Below are positions 18,877 to 27,030 of a stretch of DNA of 40,942 nucleotides, in pieces; the first letter of the stretch is position 1, and every line of letters begins with the position of its first letter. Under the pieces are notes generated by a model. That model was not told the origin of the DNA, did not search any database, and saw only the letters and a list, made by a program, of their open reading frames with translations. The stretch covers positions 1 through 40,942 of the forward strand of contig SAQE01000058.1 in the NCBI GenBank assembly GCA_004020545.1. The letters run 5' to 3'. This stretch comes from Mesorhizobium sp. GTDB taxonomy: Bacteria; Pseudomonadota; Alphaproteobacteria; Rhizobiales; Rhizobiaceae. Both the position numbers and the translations under genes were made by a program.

Positions 18877-18902
18877 AAACGGCGCCGCGATGGGCGCCGT
18901 TT
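18877..18902 (-). terminator. Bidirectional hairpin terminator after BA14K gene
   Basis: AAACGGCGCC (18877-18886) and GGCGCCGTTT (18893-18902) are perfect 10-base arms around GCGATG. The hairpin ends with T-rich flanks in either direction. It begins about 22 bases after the stop of the BA14K-family gene on the minus strand, where a terminator is expected. Confidence 0.65.
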
Positions 18903-18923
18903 CATTCTTCCTGCCGACGGGGC

Positions 18924-19508
18924 TCAGATATAGGGCGAAATGCACTGCCGGCGCGGGCCATAGTAAGGCTGGAACGTGTTGTCCCAGGCCCGATATGAGC
19001 GGTAGCGGTCGTAGCACCACTGGACATGGGCCCTGGACAGCCGCTCCGTCCGGTAGATGCGCCGCGGCTGATAGTAGCGAGGATAGGGATCATAATAGTA
19101 GGGATCGTAGTAGTTGCCGTAGGCCAGGCTGCCCAGGCCTAGGCCGAGGCCGAGCCCCAGAATGGCCGCGTCGCTATCACGGAAATGCCGATGATGGCGA
19201 TGATGCCGCCAGCGCCAGTCGCCATTCCAATCGCCGCCATCCCAGTTGCGGGAGAAATGACGGCCGCGGAAGTTGTCGCCGCGCCACCTGAAGTCGCCGC
19301 CGCGCCGCCAGCGCCAATCATACATCTGCTGCCGGTCGTTGCCGCCGGCCCATTCGTCTCGGACCGGGATGATTTGCGGCGCAGTCGCATTGGTCGCGGT
19401 CGAGAGATCGGGTTGCAGGATCGGTCCGGCGATCGACGTCGCCGTCAAACCCGCCATTAGGCCCAGGGCCACCAGCCCCGAGCCAAGGGAAGACAAGAGC
19501 GGTTTCAT
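18924..19508 (-). CDS. BA14K-family exported protein
   Basis: This is a 194-residue predicted exported protein. A signal peptide (about residues 1-30, [20 protein letters not shown]) precedes a middle region very rich in Arg, Trp, Gly and His ([20 protein letters not shown]), then a hydrophobic Gly/Leu repeat ([17 protein letters not shown]). Tyr/Pro-rich sequence follows, and the C-terminus [20 protein letters not shown] then [10 protein letters not shown] is the BA14K domain first known from a Brucella immunoreactive protein with lectin-like activity. ATG 19508 with GGAGAG just upstream is preferred over the open frame further back. The two C-terminal cysteines may form a disulfide. Location in the envelope is inferred; the role is unknown. 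Confidence 0.82.
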   Translation of the reverse strand: MKPLLSSLGSGLVALGLMAGLTATSIAGPILQPDLSTATNATAPQIIPVRDEWAGGNDRQQMYDWRWRRGGDFRWRGDNFRGRHFSRNWDGGDWNGDWRWRHHRHHRHFRDSDAAILGLGLGLGLGSLAYGNYYDPYYYDPYPRYYQPRRIYRTERLSRAHVQWCYDRYRSYRAWDNTFQPYYGPRRQCISPYI

Positions 19509-19673
19509 TTCACTCTCCAAGGAGTAAGGTCCCACGCCCAGAACACCCCGGGAATGGGCCTATTGATAGGACTTTCCGTCTGAACGGAGGATGAACGGAA
19601 AGGTTCCGTCAACCATGACGGGCATGCGCCTGGCTCTTGTGTTCGCTATCGCTTGCGGGCAAAGGTCTCGGCC

Positions 19674-20786
19674 ATGTCGCTGCGCCTCGCCACCTTCAAC
19701 GTCGAGAACCTGATGAACAGGTTCGATTTTTCCGGCTATCGCAACCAACTCAACGAGGACCGGACGCTGGCGCTGTTCGACATCCGGAGCGAGGCCGAAT
19801 ACAGGCTGCTGGAACAGGCGCGCACCATCGCCCAGTCCGACGATACCCGCCAACTGACGGCGCTCGCCATAGCGGCAACCCGCGCCGACATCATCTGCAT
19901 GCAGGAGGTCGACAACATCGAGGCGCTGAAGGCCTTCGAATATGGCTATCTGTTCAAGATGATCGGGCAGGGCTACCGCCAGAAATTCACCACCACCGGC
20001 AACGACACCCGCGGCATCGATGTTGCCGTGATGATGCGCAGCGAGACCGCGCAAGGCCAGTCGATCGAGTTCGTGCGCATGACCAGCCACGCTTATGTCA
20101 CGTTCGAGCAGTTCGAGCTGTTCACGCCGGAACTGGCGGCGCTCGGGTTCCTGGCCAACGAGCGCATCTTCAGGCGCGATTGTCTGGAAATCGACGTGAC
20201 GGTGGGCGGCGTGCCGCTGACGCTCTATCTGGTGCATTTCAAATCGATGGGTTCGCCGCGCAACGGGCTCGACGGCCGCGAGGCGACGATGCCGCTACGC
20301 ATCGCCGAGGCGCAGGCCGTGCGCCGCATCATCGAGGCGCGTTTCGGCAAGGATCATGCGGCGGACAAGCGCTGGGCGATCTGCGGCGACATGAACGACT
20401 ACCGCCAGCGCGTGAAGATCGAAGGCGACAGCTTCGACGGCTATCGCTTCGAGGTGGTCGACGAAGCCCAGTCCGCGATCAGTGTTCTGACCGCCGGCGG
20501 CTTCTGCGAGAACGTCGTCGAGCGGCGGCCGGAAATGGATCGCTGGAGTTTCTATCACACACGCGGACCGGAAGAGCGGCATCTCTGCCAGCTCGACTAT
20601 ATCCTGCTGTCGAAAGGGCTTGCCGCGAAGAACGCGACGGCGGTTCCGGACATCATCCGCAACGGCCAGCCCTGGCGCACCATCTTTCCGCCGGGGCAGG
20701 AAGTCGAACGTTTCCCGCGTGCCGGCTGGGACCGGCCGAAGGCCTCCGACCATTGCCCGGTGGTGATCACCCTGGACATGGCCTGA
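19674..20786 (+). CDS. Endonuclease/exonuclease/phosphatase (DNase I-fold) protein
   Basis: This 370-residue metal-dependent phosphodiesterase carries the fold's catalytic motifs in order: LATFNVENL (residues 5-13), IICMQEVDN with the metal-binding Glu, GIDVAVMMR, VHFKSMG, CGDMNDYRQR with the Asp/Asn pair, and the closing SDHCPVVITL. No signal peptide or membrane segment is seen, so it is probably cytoplasmic. Start ATG 19674 is set by the family N-terminus MSLRLATFNVEN. The next gene begins 6 bases after the stop, so they form an operon. The substrate (nucleic acid, phospholipid or sugar phosphate) cannot be determined. Confidence 0.83.
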   Translation: MSLRLATFNVENLMNRFDFSGYRNQLNEDRTLALFDIRSEAEYRLLEQARTIAQSDDTRQLTALAIAATRADIICMQEVDNIEALKAFEYGYLFKMIGQGYRQKFTTTGNDTRGIDVAVMMRSETAQGQSIEFVRMTSHAYVTFEQFELFTPELAALGFLANERIFRRDCLEIDVTVGGVPLTLYLVHFKSMGSPRNGLDGREATMPLRIAEAQAVRRIIEARFGKDHAADKRWAICGDMNDYRQRVKIEGDSFDGYRFEVVDEAQSAISVLTAGGFCENVVERRPEMDRWSFYHTRGPEERHLCQLDYILLSKGLAAKNATAVPDIIRNGQPWRTIFPPGQEVERFPRAGWDRPKASDHCPVVITLDMA

Positions 20787-20792
20787 ACGCCC

Positions 20793-21524
20793 ATGAGTTT
20801 CGACCTGCCACGCAACGTCATTCTGCCCGTCGACGAAGTCGGCGTGCGGCTCGACCCAAGCCCTCACCCTTTCGAACGCGACAACGAGGCAGCGATTGCC
20901 GAAAACTGGCAGCGCGAAATGGCAGCGAAGCCGGCGCTCTACGATGGCACCGTGGTGCTGCTTTCGGCGCTCGCCTATCGCGACAGCCGGCTTGTCGGCC
21001 GCTGCCATGCCGTGAAGTACTCGACCTTCATGCTCTGGCGCAAAAACCGTGAGCGGAGCGGCGCCGAGCATGCCTATGCGCATGCCGTGCTGGCCGCCGG
21101 CGACAATGCGCTGGTGGCGATCCGCATGGGCTCGCACACGGTGAACGCCGGCCGCGTCTACTTCGCCGCCGGTTCCTTCGAGCCGATCGATTTCCGCGAC
21201 GGTCTCGTCGATGTCGACTTCAACATGATCCGCGAAGTGGGCGAGGAGACCGGGATCGACCTGTCCGCGGCTCAGCGCGGTCGGCGCTATAACGCGCTTT
21301 CGACAGCCAACGGCACGGTGATCTTCCGTCGCTACCGGGTCGCTGAGCCGGCCGATGAGATCGCGCGGCGCATTAGCGAATTCGTTGCCGCCGAAAGTGA
21401 ACCCGAAATCGAAGCTCCGGTCATCATCCGCAATGCCGATGATCTACCGGACGGGCTGATGGGCCATATGAAGCCGCTCATCGAATGGCATTTTGCGGAG
21501 AGCGACGAGGACTCCGACCTTTAA
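20793..21524 (+). CDS. Nudix-like hydrolase, degenerate Nudix box
   Basis: This 243-residue protein is probably of the Nudix fold: the segment MIREVGEETGIDL matches the second half of the Nudix box (REUxEExGU). The first half is not canonical: counting back from the Arg, Val occupies the usual Glu position and Asp the usual Gly. Upstream, GRVYFAAGSFEPIDFRDGLV resembles the loop leading into the box with an altered length. The protein therefore may have changed specificity or reduced activity. It is co-transcribed with the DNase I-fold gene (6-base gap). The identity of the substrate is unknown; homologous forms in rhizobia are annotated simply as NUDIX hydrolases, to my recollection. Confidence 0.6.
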   Translation: MSFDLPRNVILPVDEVGVRLDPSPHPFERDNEAAIAENWQREMAAKPALYDGTVVLLSALAYRDSRLVGRCHAVKYSTFMLWRKNRERSGAEHAYAHAVLAAGDNALVAIRMGSHTVNAGRVYFAAGSFEPIDFRDGLVDVDFNMIREVGEETGIDLSAAQRGRRYNALSTANGTVIFRRYRVAEPADEIARRISEFVAAESEPEIEAPVIIRNADDLPDGLMGHMKPLIEWHFAESDEDSDL

Positions 21525-21536
21525 TGTTACCTTGTA

Positions 21537-21565
21537 GGGGCGCGCGAAAAATTCTCCCGCGCCCC
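21537..21565. terminator. Possible hairpin between convergent Nudix and acdS genes
   Basis: GGGGCGCG (21537-21544) and CGCGCCCC (21558-21565) are perfect 8-base arms with a 13-base loop, in the 81 bases between two converging stops. There is no T tract on either side, so activity as an intrinsic terminator is doubtful. Confidence 0.35.
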
Positions 21566-21605
21566 GTCAACCCATCGGCGGCCGGCCGCCTGGGCGGAAG
21601 CCGGA

Positions 21606-22703
21606 TTATGGAAAGATTGGAGCCAACGCGTCATCCGGCGCGACCTCCGGGACGCCAGGCTTGCTCGCGAGGACAGTAGCTGGGCCATCGTCCTTGTAAT
21701 AGTAGCTGTAGCCGTTGATGGCCGGCGCGCCGCCGAGATGCGCGAAGAGAATCCTTGAGCCCTCGGGAAAGAAGCCTTTCCTGGTCAGATCGATCAGGCC
21801 CTGCATCGACTTCCCCTCGTAAACCGGATCGGTGATCATGGCCTCCGTGCGCGCCGCCAGCCGGATTGCGTCGTTGGTGGCTTCCGACGGAACGCCATAG
21901 GCCGGATAGGCATAGTCGGGGTTGATCACGATTTCGTCCTCGCGCACGGCGCGGCCCAGCCCGACGAGAGCGGCTGTGTCGTCGACGATGCGGCGGACCT
22001 GGGCACGGGTCTGAGCGAGCGTTCCCGAGGCATCGATGCCGATCACCCGGTCGGCACGGCCTTGCGCGGCGAAGCCAACGATCATGCCGGCCTGCGTCGA
22101 GCCGGTCACGACGCACACGATGATGTAGTCGAAGGTGCAGCCGAGCTCCGCCTCCTGCCTGGCCACCTCCTCGGCGAAGCCGACATAGCCCAGCCCGCCG
22201 AACTTGTGCACCGAGGCGCCGGCCGGGATCGGATAGGGCTTGCCGCCGGCGTCCTTCACCGACTGGATCGCGTCCTGCCAGCTTTTGCGGATGCCGATAT
22301 CGAAGCCGTCGTCGACAAGCCGGCTGTCCGCGCCCATCAGGCGCGTCAGCAGGATGTTGCCGACCCGGTCGTAGACCGCATCATAGTGCGGCACCCATTT
22401 TTCCTGGATCACCACGCACTTCATGCCGATCTTGGCCGCCGTCGCCGCGACCAGGCGCGTATGATTCGACTGGACGCCGCCGATCGACACCAGCGTGTCG
22501 GCACCGGTGCGAATAGCGTCCGGCACGATATACTCGAGCTTTCGCAGCTTGTTCCCGCCCATGGCGAGACCGGAATTGCAATCATCTCGCTTTGCGTAGA
22601 CCTGCACCTTCCCGCCCAACGCCGCGCTCAGCCGCGGCAGATGCTCGATCGGCGTCGGGCCGAAGGTCAGCGGATACCGTTCAAACTTTTCGAGAAGTGA
22701 CAT
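21606..22703 (-). CDS. acdS: 1-aminocyclopropane-1-carboxylate (ACC) deaminase
   Basis: AcdS is a PLP enzyme that cleaves ACC, the plant ethylene precursor, to 2-oxobutyrate and ammonia, lowering ethylene in host roots. Diagnostic segments are [37 protein letters not shown] (PLP lysine), [11 protein letters not shown] (catalytic Ser), [41 protein letters not shown] and [11 protein letters not shown]. The Glu in VYEGKS and the Leu in AHLGG are the positions that separate ACC deaminases from D-cysteine desulfhydrases. ATG 22703 follows GGAGGG. At 365 residues it is about 27 longer than the usual 338; the extra is a C-terminal tail (from about [12 protein letters not shown]). It is divergent from acdR, the typical arrangement outside symbiosis islands. 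Confidence 0.93.
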   Translation of the reverse strand: MSLLEKFERYPLTFGPTPIEHLPRLSAALGGKVQVYAKRDDCNSGLAMGGNKLRKLEYIVPDAIRTGADTLVSIGGVQSNHTRLVAATAAKIGMKCVVIQEKWVPHYDAVYDRVGNILLTRLMGADSRLVDDGFDIGIRKSWQDAIQSVKDAGGKPYPIPAGASVHKFGGLGYVGFAEEVARQEAELGCTFDYIIVCVVTGSTQAGMIVGFAAQGRADRVIGIDASGTLAQTRAQVRRIVDDTAALVGLGRAVREDEIVINPDYAYPAYGVPSEATNDAIRLAARTEAMITDPVYEGKSMQGLIDLTRKGFFPEGSRILFAHLGGAPAINGYSYYYKDDGPATVLASKPGVPEVAPDDALAPIFP

Positions 22704-22850
22704 CGATTTGCCCTCCACGGTGGTCGTTTTCAATGGGCAAAGGATAGATCAATTCCAGCGAAAGGTGCTCTCGAACCGAACCTCAAGGATTTGCGCTTTC
22801 CTCAAAAAATGCGCTAAGATAGATGCATTCATTCATTGTGGCGGGTAGAA

Positions 22851-23327
22851 ATGGAAGAATCTTCCACCCCGACTCTCGACCGCATTGACGTCAAGATCCT
22901 GCGGGCCCTTCAGGCCGAGGGACGGTTGACCAATGCGGAGCTCGCGGCTCGCGTGAATGTCAGCGCCGCCACATGCCACCGGCGCACGCAGCGCCTGTTC
23001 GAAGAGGGCTATATCACCGGGGTCAGGGCGGAGATCGCGCCCGCCGCGGTAGGGCTTGGCGCACTGGTGATGGTCGGCGTCGTGCTCGACCGTTCCACAC
23101 CGGAGAGCTTCGCCGCTTTCGAGGAGGCCGCGCTTCAGCTCAAGGAGGTGCTGGATTGCAATCTCGTGGCCGGCGACTTCGATTATCTGCTGAAGATAAG
23201 AGTCCGGGACATGGCGGACTTCAACAAGCTTCACGGGCAGAAGCTGATCGCGCTGCCGGGCGTGCGGCAAACCCGGACGTTCTTCGTCATGAAGGAGGTC
23301 AAGGAGAATGCGCGGCTGCCGTTTTGA
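22851..23327 (+). CDS. acdR: Lrp/AsnC-family regulator of acdS (AcdR)
   Basis: This is a 158-residue Lrp-type regulator. Its N-terminal helix-turn-helix spans LDRIDVKILRALQAEGRLTNAELAARVNVSAATCHRR (cited as position 8-44 of the protein); the C-terminal RAM domain includes LKEVLDCNLVAGDFDYLLKI and the closing LPGVRQTRTFFVMKEV. It is divergent from acdS with 147 bases between, as for known acdR-acdS pairs in which AcdR activates acdS in the presence of ACC. ATG 22851 is used; an in-frame TTG at 22836 would add five residues. The intergenic region has two TGCGCT and two GATAGAT direct repeats but no clear sigma-54 promoter. Confidence 0.88.
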   Translation: MEESSTPTLDRIDVKILRALQAEGRLTNAELAARVNVSAATCHRRTQRLFEEGYITGVRAEIAPAAVGLGALVMVGVVLDRSTPESFAAFEEAALQLKEVLDCNLVAGDFDYLLKIRVRDMADFNKLHGQKLIALPGVRQTRTFFVMKEVKENARLPF

Positions 23328-23349
23328 CAGGCAGCGACCTTGACGGTGG

Positions 23350-23592
23350 TCAGCGTCGCCCCTTGTCCTGCAATGCCTTGCGATCGTTGCGGGCGGCGAC
23401 GAAAAAAAGAATGACGCCGAGGCCGAGCAGCGCGCCCATCGCCATTCCCATCGTCTGGCCGACGACCTCCTGGAAATTCGCGGCGACGCGATCGGGATTT
23501 TGGATGCCGTAGCCGGCCAGGTACCACCACAGGCCGGCCAAGCCGACCTCGACGGTCGCCAACACCAGGATCAGCCGCGCCTTCTTAGTCAT
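23350..23592 (-). CDS. Small two-helix membrane protein
   Basis: This is an 80-residue protein that I do not recognise. It has two hydrophobic segments, about residues 6-25 (ARLILVLATVEVGLAGLWWY) and 44-64 (TMGMAMGALLGLGVILFFVA), with basic ends (MTKKAR; RNDRKALQDKGRR), so both termini are probably cytoplasmic. ATG 23592 with GGGGGAG about 7 bases upstream is a strong start. It lies between acdR (convergent) and the exporter genes; no function can be inferred. Confidence 0.7.
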   Translation of the reverse strand: MTKKARLILVLATVEVGLAGLWWYLAGYGIQNPDRVAANFQEVVGQTMGMAMGALLGLGVILFFVAARNDRKALQDKGRR

Positions 23593-23687
23593 TCGAATCT
23601 CCCCCACATAGCAAAGACCACTGCAGTAGCATTGCCGGATGGGCGGCGACAGAGGGCAGGCGAGGCCAATACCGGCGGCGGCTGCGC

Positions 23688-24905
23688 CTATTCATGCCTC
23701 AGTGCGTCGATCGGATCGAGCCTTGCGCCGCGCAGCGCCGGGAAGAAGCCGAACACCACGCCGATCAGCGCCGAGAAACCGACGGCGAGCAGGATGACTG
23801 CCGGGCTCGGCGCAAAGGGTATCGTCAACGTCGCCGAGGCAAGGCCGGCAAGCGCCAAGCCGATCAGGATGCCGATGATGCCGCCAAGCAGCGACAGCAC
23901 CGTCGCCTCGACCAGGAACTGGACGAGGATGTGCTTCTCATGCGCTCCGATGGCCAGTCTGATGCCGATCTCGCGCGTGCGCTCGGTGACCGAGACCAGC
24001 ATGATGTTCATGATGCCGATGCCGCCGACGAGCAGGCTGACGCCGGCGACCGCGCCCAGCATGCCGGTCATGGTGGTGGTCGCGCTGGCCATCGCGTCGG
24101 CGATCTGGGTCATGTCGCGGATCGAGAAATCGGGATCGCGGTCCGGCGTGATGCGGCGCGTGTCGCGCAGGATGTCCTCGACGCGCGGCTGCAGTTCGGT
24201 GGTCGGCGTGCCGTCGTCGGCGGCGATGTAGATGTTGTCGATGTCGCGGTTGCCGGCGATGCGCCGCTGATAGGCGGCAAGCGGCATCAGCACGACATTG
24301 TCCTGGTCCTGGCCGAAGCCGGTATACCCCTTCGGCTCCAGCAGGCCGACGATCCTGCAGGAAGTGCGGTTGACACGGATGATTTCGCCCTCCGGATCGC
24401 CGGCGCCGAAGAATTGCTGGCGCACCGTCTCGCCGATCAGGCACACGCCAGCGCCGGCGCGGGTCTCGGAATCGCTGAACGGGCGGCCGGAAACCAGTTT
24501 CCAGTCGCGCGCGTCGAGATAGGCGCTGTCGGTACCGGTCACGCCCGACGTCAGGCTCTCCGTGCCGTAGATGACGCGCACCTGCTTCTGCGAGGCCGGG
24601 GCGATGGCGCGGGCGCCGCTGAGATGGACGACGAGCGCCGCAAGGTCCTTGTCGGCGAGGGGACGGGTGGCCTGGTCGAGCCCGCCCGGTCCGCCCGGCC
24701 CGGCGGGACGGCCGGAGCGCACGACCAGCAGATTGCTGCCGAGCTTCGAGATATCGGCCTTGACCTTCTCGGTGGTCCCGGAACCGATGGTGAGCATGGC
24801 GATGACAGCCGCCACGCCGATGACGATGCCAAGCAGGGTCAGGAACGAGCGCAGCACGTTCCTGCGGATCGAAATCAGCGAAAGGCGGACGGTCTCCCAG
24901 ATCAT
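23688..24905 (-). CDS. MacB-like ABC transporter permease
   Basis: This is an inner-membrane permease of 405 residues, equivalent to the membrane half of MacB. An N-terminal membrane helix (IRRNVLRSFLTLLGIVIGVAAVIAML, about residues 13-38) leads into a MacB-type periplasmic domain (about 39-270), followed by three C-terminal helices of the FtsX type (MLGAVAGVSLLVGGIGIMNI, ILVQFLVEATVLSLLGGIIG, AVGFSALIGVVFGFFPALRG). It has the characteristic ERTREIGIRLAIGA loop and the ending ARLDPIDALRHE. It overlaps the ATPase gene by 4 bases. Such pumps do not carry substrate across the inner membrane; they drive export from the periplasm. The substrate is unknown. Confidence 0.9.
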   Translation of the reverse strand: MIWETVRLSLISIRRNVLRSFLTLLGIVIGVAAVIAMLTIGSGTTEKVKADISKLGSNLLVVRSGRPAGPGGPGGLDQATRPLADKDLAALVVHLSGARAIAPASQKQVRVIYGTESLTSGVTGTDSAYLDARDWKLVSGRPFSDSETRAGAGVCLIGETVRQQFFGAGDPEGEIIRVNRTSCRIVGLLEPKGYTGFGQDQDNVVLMPLAAYQRRIAGNRDIDNIYIAADDGTPTTELQPRVEDILRDTRRITPDRDPDFSIRDMTQIADAMASATTTMTGMLGAVAGVSLLVGGIGIMNIMLVSVTERTREIGIRLAIGAHEKHILVQFLVEATVLSLLGGIIGILIGLALAGLASATLTIPFAPSPAVILLAVGFSALIGVVFGFFPALRGARLDPIDALRHE

Positions 24906-25606
24906 GCGGCCTCGGCTTTTGCGGCGTCCGAGGAGACATGGCCGTCGAGGAAGCGCACGGTGCGCCTGGCATATTCCGCGACGTCGGCCTCATGCGTGAC
25001 CATGACGATAGTGAGGCCGAGTTCGGCATTGAGCCTGGTCAGCAAGTCCATGATCTCGTGCGTGCGCGCCGTGTCGAGATTTCCCGTGGGCTCGTCGGCG
25101 ACGAGCAGCGTCGGCTTGGTGACGATGGCGCGCGCGATCGCAACGCGCTGCTGCTGACCGCCCGACAGCTCGGCCGGCGTGTGGTGCTCGCGCCCGACCA
25201 GCCCGACCTGGGCCAGCGCGTGCATTGCGAGATCGCGGCGTTCGCGGGCGGAAACACCGCGATAGATCAGCGGCAGCTCGACATTTTCGGCCGCCGTGGT
25301 GCGGGGCAGGAGATTGTAGCCCTGAAAGACGAAGCCGACATAGAGGTTGCGCAGCACGGCACGGCGGTTGCGGTCGAGCCTGCCGGCATCGACGCCCATG
25401 AAGCGGTAGGTTCCGGCCGTCGGCGTATCGAGGCAGCCGATGATGTTCATGGCGGTCGACTTGCCAGAGCCGGACGGCCCCATGATGGCGACGAACTCGC
25501 CGCGGCGTATCGCAAGATCGACGCCGGCAAGCGCGTCCACGCGCGCCTCGCCTTCGCCATAGCTCTTCCAGACCTTGTCGAAAGTGATGAGCAAGGGAGC
25601 GGACAC
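24902..25606 (-). CDS. ABC transporter ATP-binding protein (MacB/LolD type)
   Basis: This 234-residue ATPase has Walker A GPSGSGKST (about residues 41-49), the Q-loop region VGFVFQGYNLLPRTTAAENV, the signature LSGGQQQRVAIARAIV, Walker B LLVADEPTGNLD and the H-loop MVTHEAD. The NLLPRTTAAENVELPLIY segment is typical of ATPases paired with FtsX-type permeases. The gene sits between the permease (4-base overlap) and the periplasmic adaptor (4-base gap), giving a split MacB in which ATPase and membrane part are separate proteins. Confidence 0.93.
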   Translation of the reverse strand: MSAPLLITFDKVWKSYGEGEARVDALAGVDLAIRRGEFVAIMGPSGSGKSTAMNIIGCLDTPTAGTYRFMGVDAGRLDRNRRAVLRNLYVGFVFQGYNLLPRTTAAENVELPLIYRGVSARERRDLAMHALAQVGLVGREHHTPAELSGGQQQRVAIARAIVTKPTLLVADEPTGNLDTARTHEIMDLLTRLNAELGLTIVMVTHEADVAEYARRTVRFLDGHVSSDAAKAEAA

Positions 25607-25610
25607 AGGA

Positions 25611-26897
25611 TCAGCTCCGCTGCTGCGAGCCGGTGATGACCTCGGCGTCCTGGTCGAGGCCGGACGTGATCTCGGTCAATTCGCCGTCGGTCGAGCCGAT
25701 CCTGACGTTGACGGCATGCGGCCGCCCGTTTTCCAGCACATAGATCGTGCGTGAGCCGTCAGTCGGCGTCTTTGTCGCCTCCCGCTGCCGGTTGGGACGG
25801 CCCATGCGGCCGGTGAACAGATCGCGCAGGCTCCAGCCGCGAGCCGCCTGCTCGGCCGGGCGGTAACGGAAGGCGGTGGCAGGCACCGTGAGCACGCCTT
25901 TGGCCTGCCTGGTGACCACGGAGACGGTGGCGGTCATGCCGGGCCTGAGCAGGAGCTCGCCGTTGTCGACTTCGAGCCGTGCATTGTAGGTGACGACGCC
26001 GTCGGTGGTCACCGAGGCATAGGAGATGTCGCGGATCTCGGCGTCGAAGGGACGGTCCGGGAATGCGTCGACGGTGAAGCGGGCATGCTGGCCGGGCTTG
26101 ACCTGGCCGATATCGGCCTCGTCCACTGCGGCCTGCAGCTCCATGTTCCGCAAGTCGGCGGCGATGATGAACAGCACCGGCGCCTGCAGCGAGGAGGCGA
26201 CCGTCTGGCCGGGATCGACCGAGCGCGTGAGCACGATGCCGTCGATCGGCGCGTAGATGGTGCTCTTGGCAAGATCGGTCTGCTGCGCCTTGAGATCGGC
26301 CTCGGCGATGGCGAGATTGGCTGCGGCGCTGTCGAGCGCCGCCTTGGAGCGGTCGCGCGTCGCGGTCGCCGCTTCCAGCGACTGGTCCGTCGCCATGCCG
26401 CGCTTGGTGAGCGCGCTCGCGCGGACCACTGCGTTCTCGCTTTCCTGCAACGTGACCTTGGCGTTCTCGACGGCCGCGGCTGCCGCCTTGGCCGAGGCGG
26501 TGGCGCGCTCGATCTGGACTTCGAGCTTGGCGGTATCCAGCCTCGCCAGCACGTCGCCCTTCTTCACCTGCTGGTTCTCGCTGACCTCGACGGAGCGGAC
26601 GATGCCGGAAAGCTCGCTGGAAATGTCGACCTGGGTCAGCGGCTGCAGCGTTCCGGTCGCCGACACCTGGACGGTCAGGTCGGCGACCGTCGCCGGCGCG
26701 GTCGTGTATTCGATCCGGGGCGGGGCGGCGGCGCTCCACCGGTAGACGCCAATCGCGACCGCCACGACCGCCAGCGCCAGCAGCGCGTAGAGCCAGCCGC
26801 GCCGGCGCTTGCGGGTCACGCCTTTGCGGTCGAGCCCGAGAGCTGCCTCGATGGAAGTATCGGATTCCGCCTTTGGTGGATTGACAACCTGATCCAC
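25611..26897 (-). CDS. MacA-like periplasmic adaptor (HlyD family)
   Basis: This 428-residue adaptor is for the following ABC exporter. A short cytoplasmic N-terminus is followed by one membrane anchor (WLYALLALAVVAVAIGVYRW, about residues 35-54), a lipoyl half (GIVRSVEVSENQQVKKGDVL), an Ala/Glu-rich coiled-coil hairpin, a second half (STIYAPIDGIVLTRSVDPGQ), a beta-barrel and a membrane-proximal domain. The start is GTG 26897 with AGGGG upstream; it is the first gene of the three-gene operon. An outer-membrane channel would be needed and is not in the window. An insertion near residues 350-375 (SLRDLFTGRMGRPNRQREAT) is longer than in enterobacterial MacA. Confidence 0.9.
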   Translation of the reverse strand: MDQVVNPPKAESDTSIEAALGLDRKGVTRKRRRGWLYALLALAVVAVAIGVYRWSAAAPPRIEYTTAPATVADLTVQVSATGTLQPLTQVDISSELSGIVRSVEVSENQQVKKGDVLARLDTAKLEVQIERATASAKAAAAAVENAKVTLQESENAVVRASALTKRGMATDQSLEAATATRDRSKAALDSAAANLAIAEADLKAQQTDLAKSTIYAPIDGIVLTRSVDPGQTVASSLQAPVLFIIAADLRNMELQAAVDEADIGQVKPGQHARFTVDAFPDRPFDAEIRDISYASVTTDGVVTYNARLEVDNGELLLRPGMTATVSVVTRQAKGVLTVPATAFRYRPAEQAARGWSLRDLFTGRMGRPNRQREATKTPTDGSRTIYVLENGRPHAVNVRIGSTDGELTEITSGLDQDAEVITGSQQRS

Positions 26898-27030
26898 ACC
26901 GGACCCCTATAACGAAAAATTGATGTCCCTATCCGTGCACAAATCAGGCTTTGAGGTTCGGATTTCAAATTAAATTTCCCTCATGTTGGGATTGAGGCCG
27001 AAATTCGGGGCGAGGCGGAAGGTTTTCTCG

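Noticed and set aside
19637-21052. Plus-strand frame of 471 codons spanning the phosphodiesterase and Nudix-like genes
   Set aside because: Runs across two well-supported genes in another frame and has shadow composition.
22704-22850. NifA/sigma-54 control of acdS
   Set aside because: No GG-N10-GC type promoter or TGT-N10-ACA site was seen in the gap.
23694-25157. Long plus-strand frame (487 codons) across the exporter genes
   Set aside because: It is antisense to clear ABC permease and ATPase genes and has Arg/Asp/His/Gln-rich composition typical of a high-GC shadow frame.
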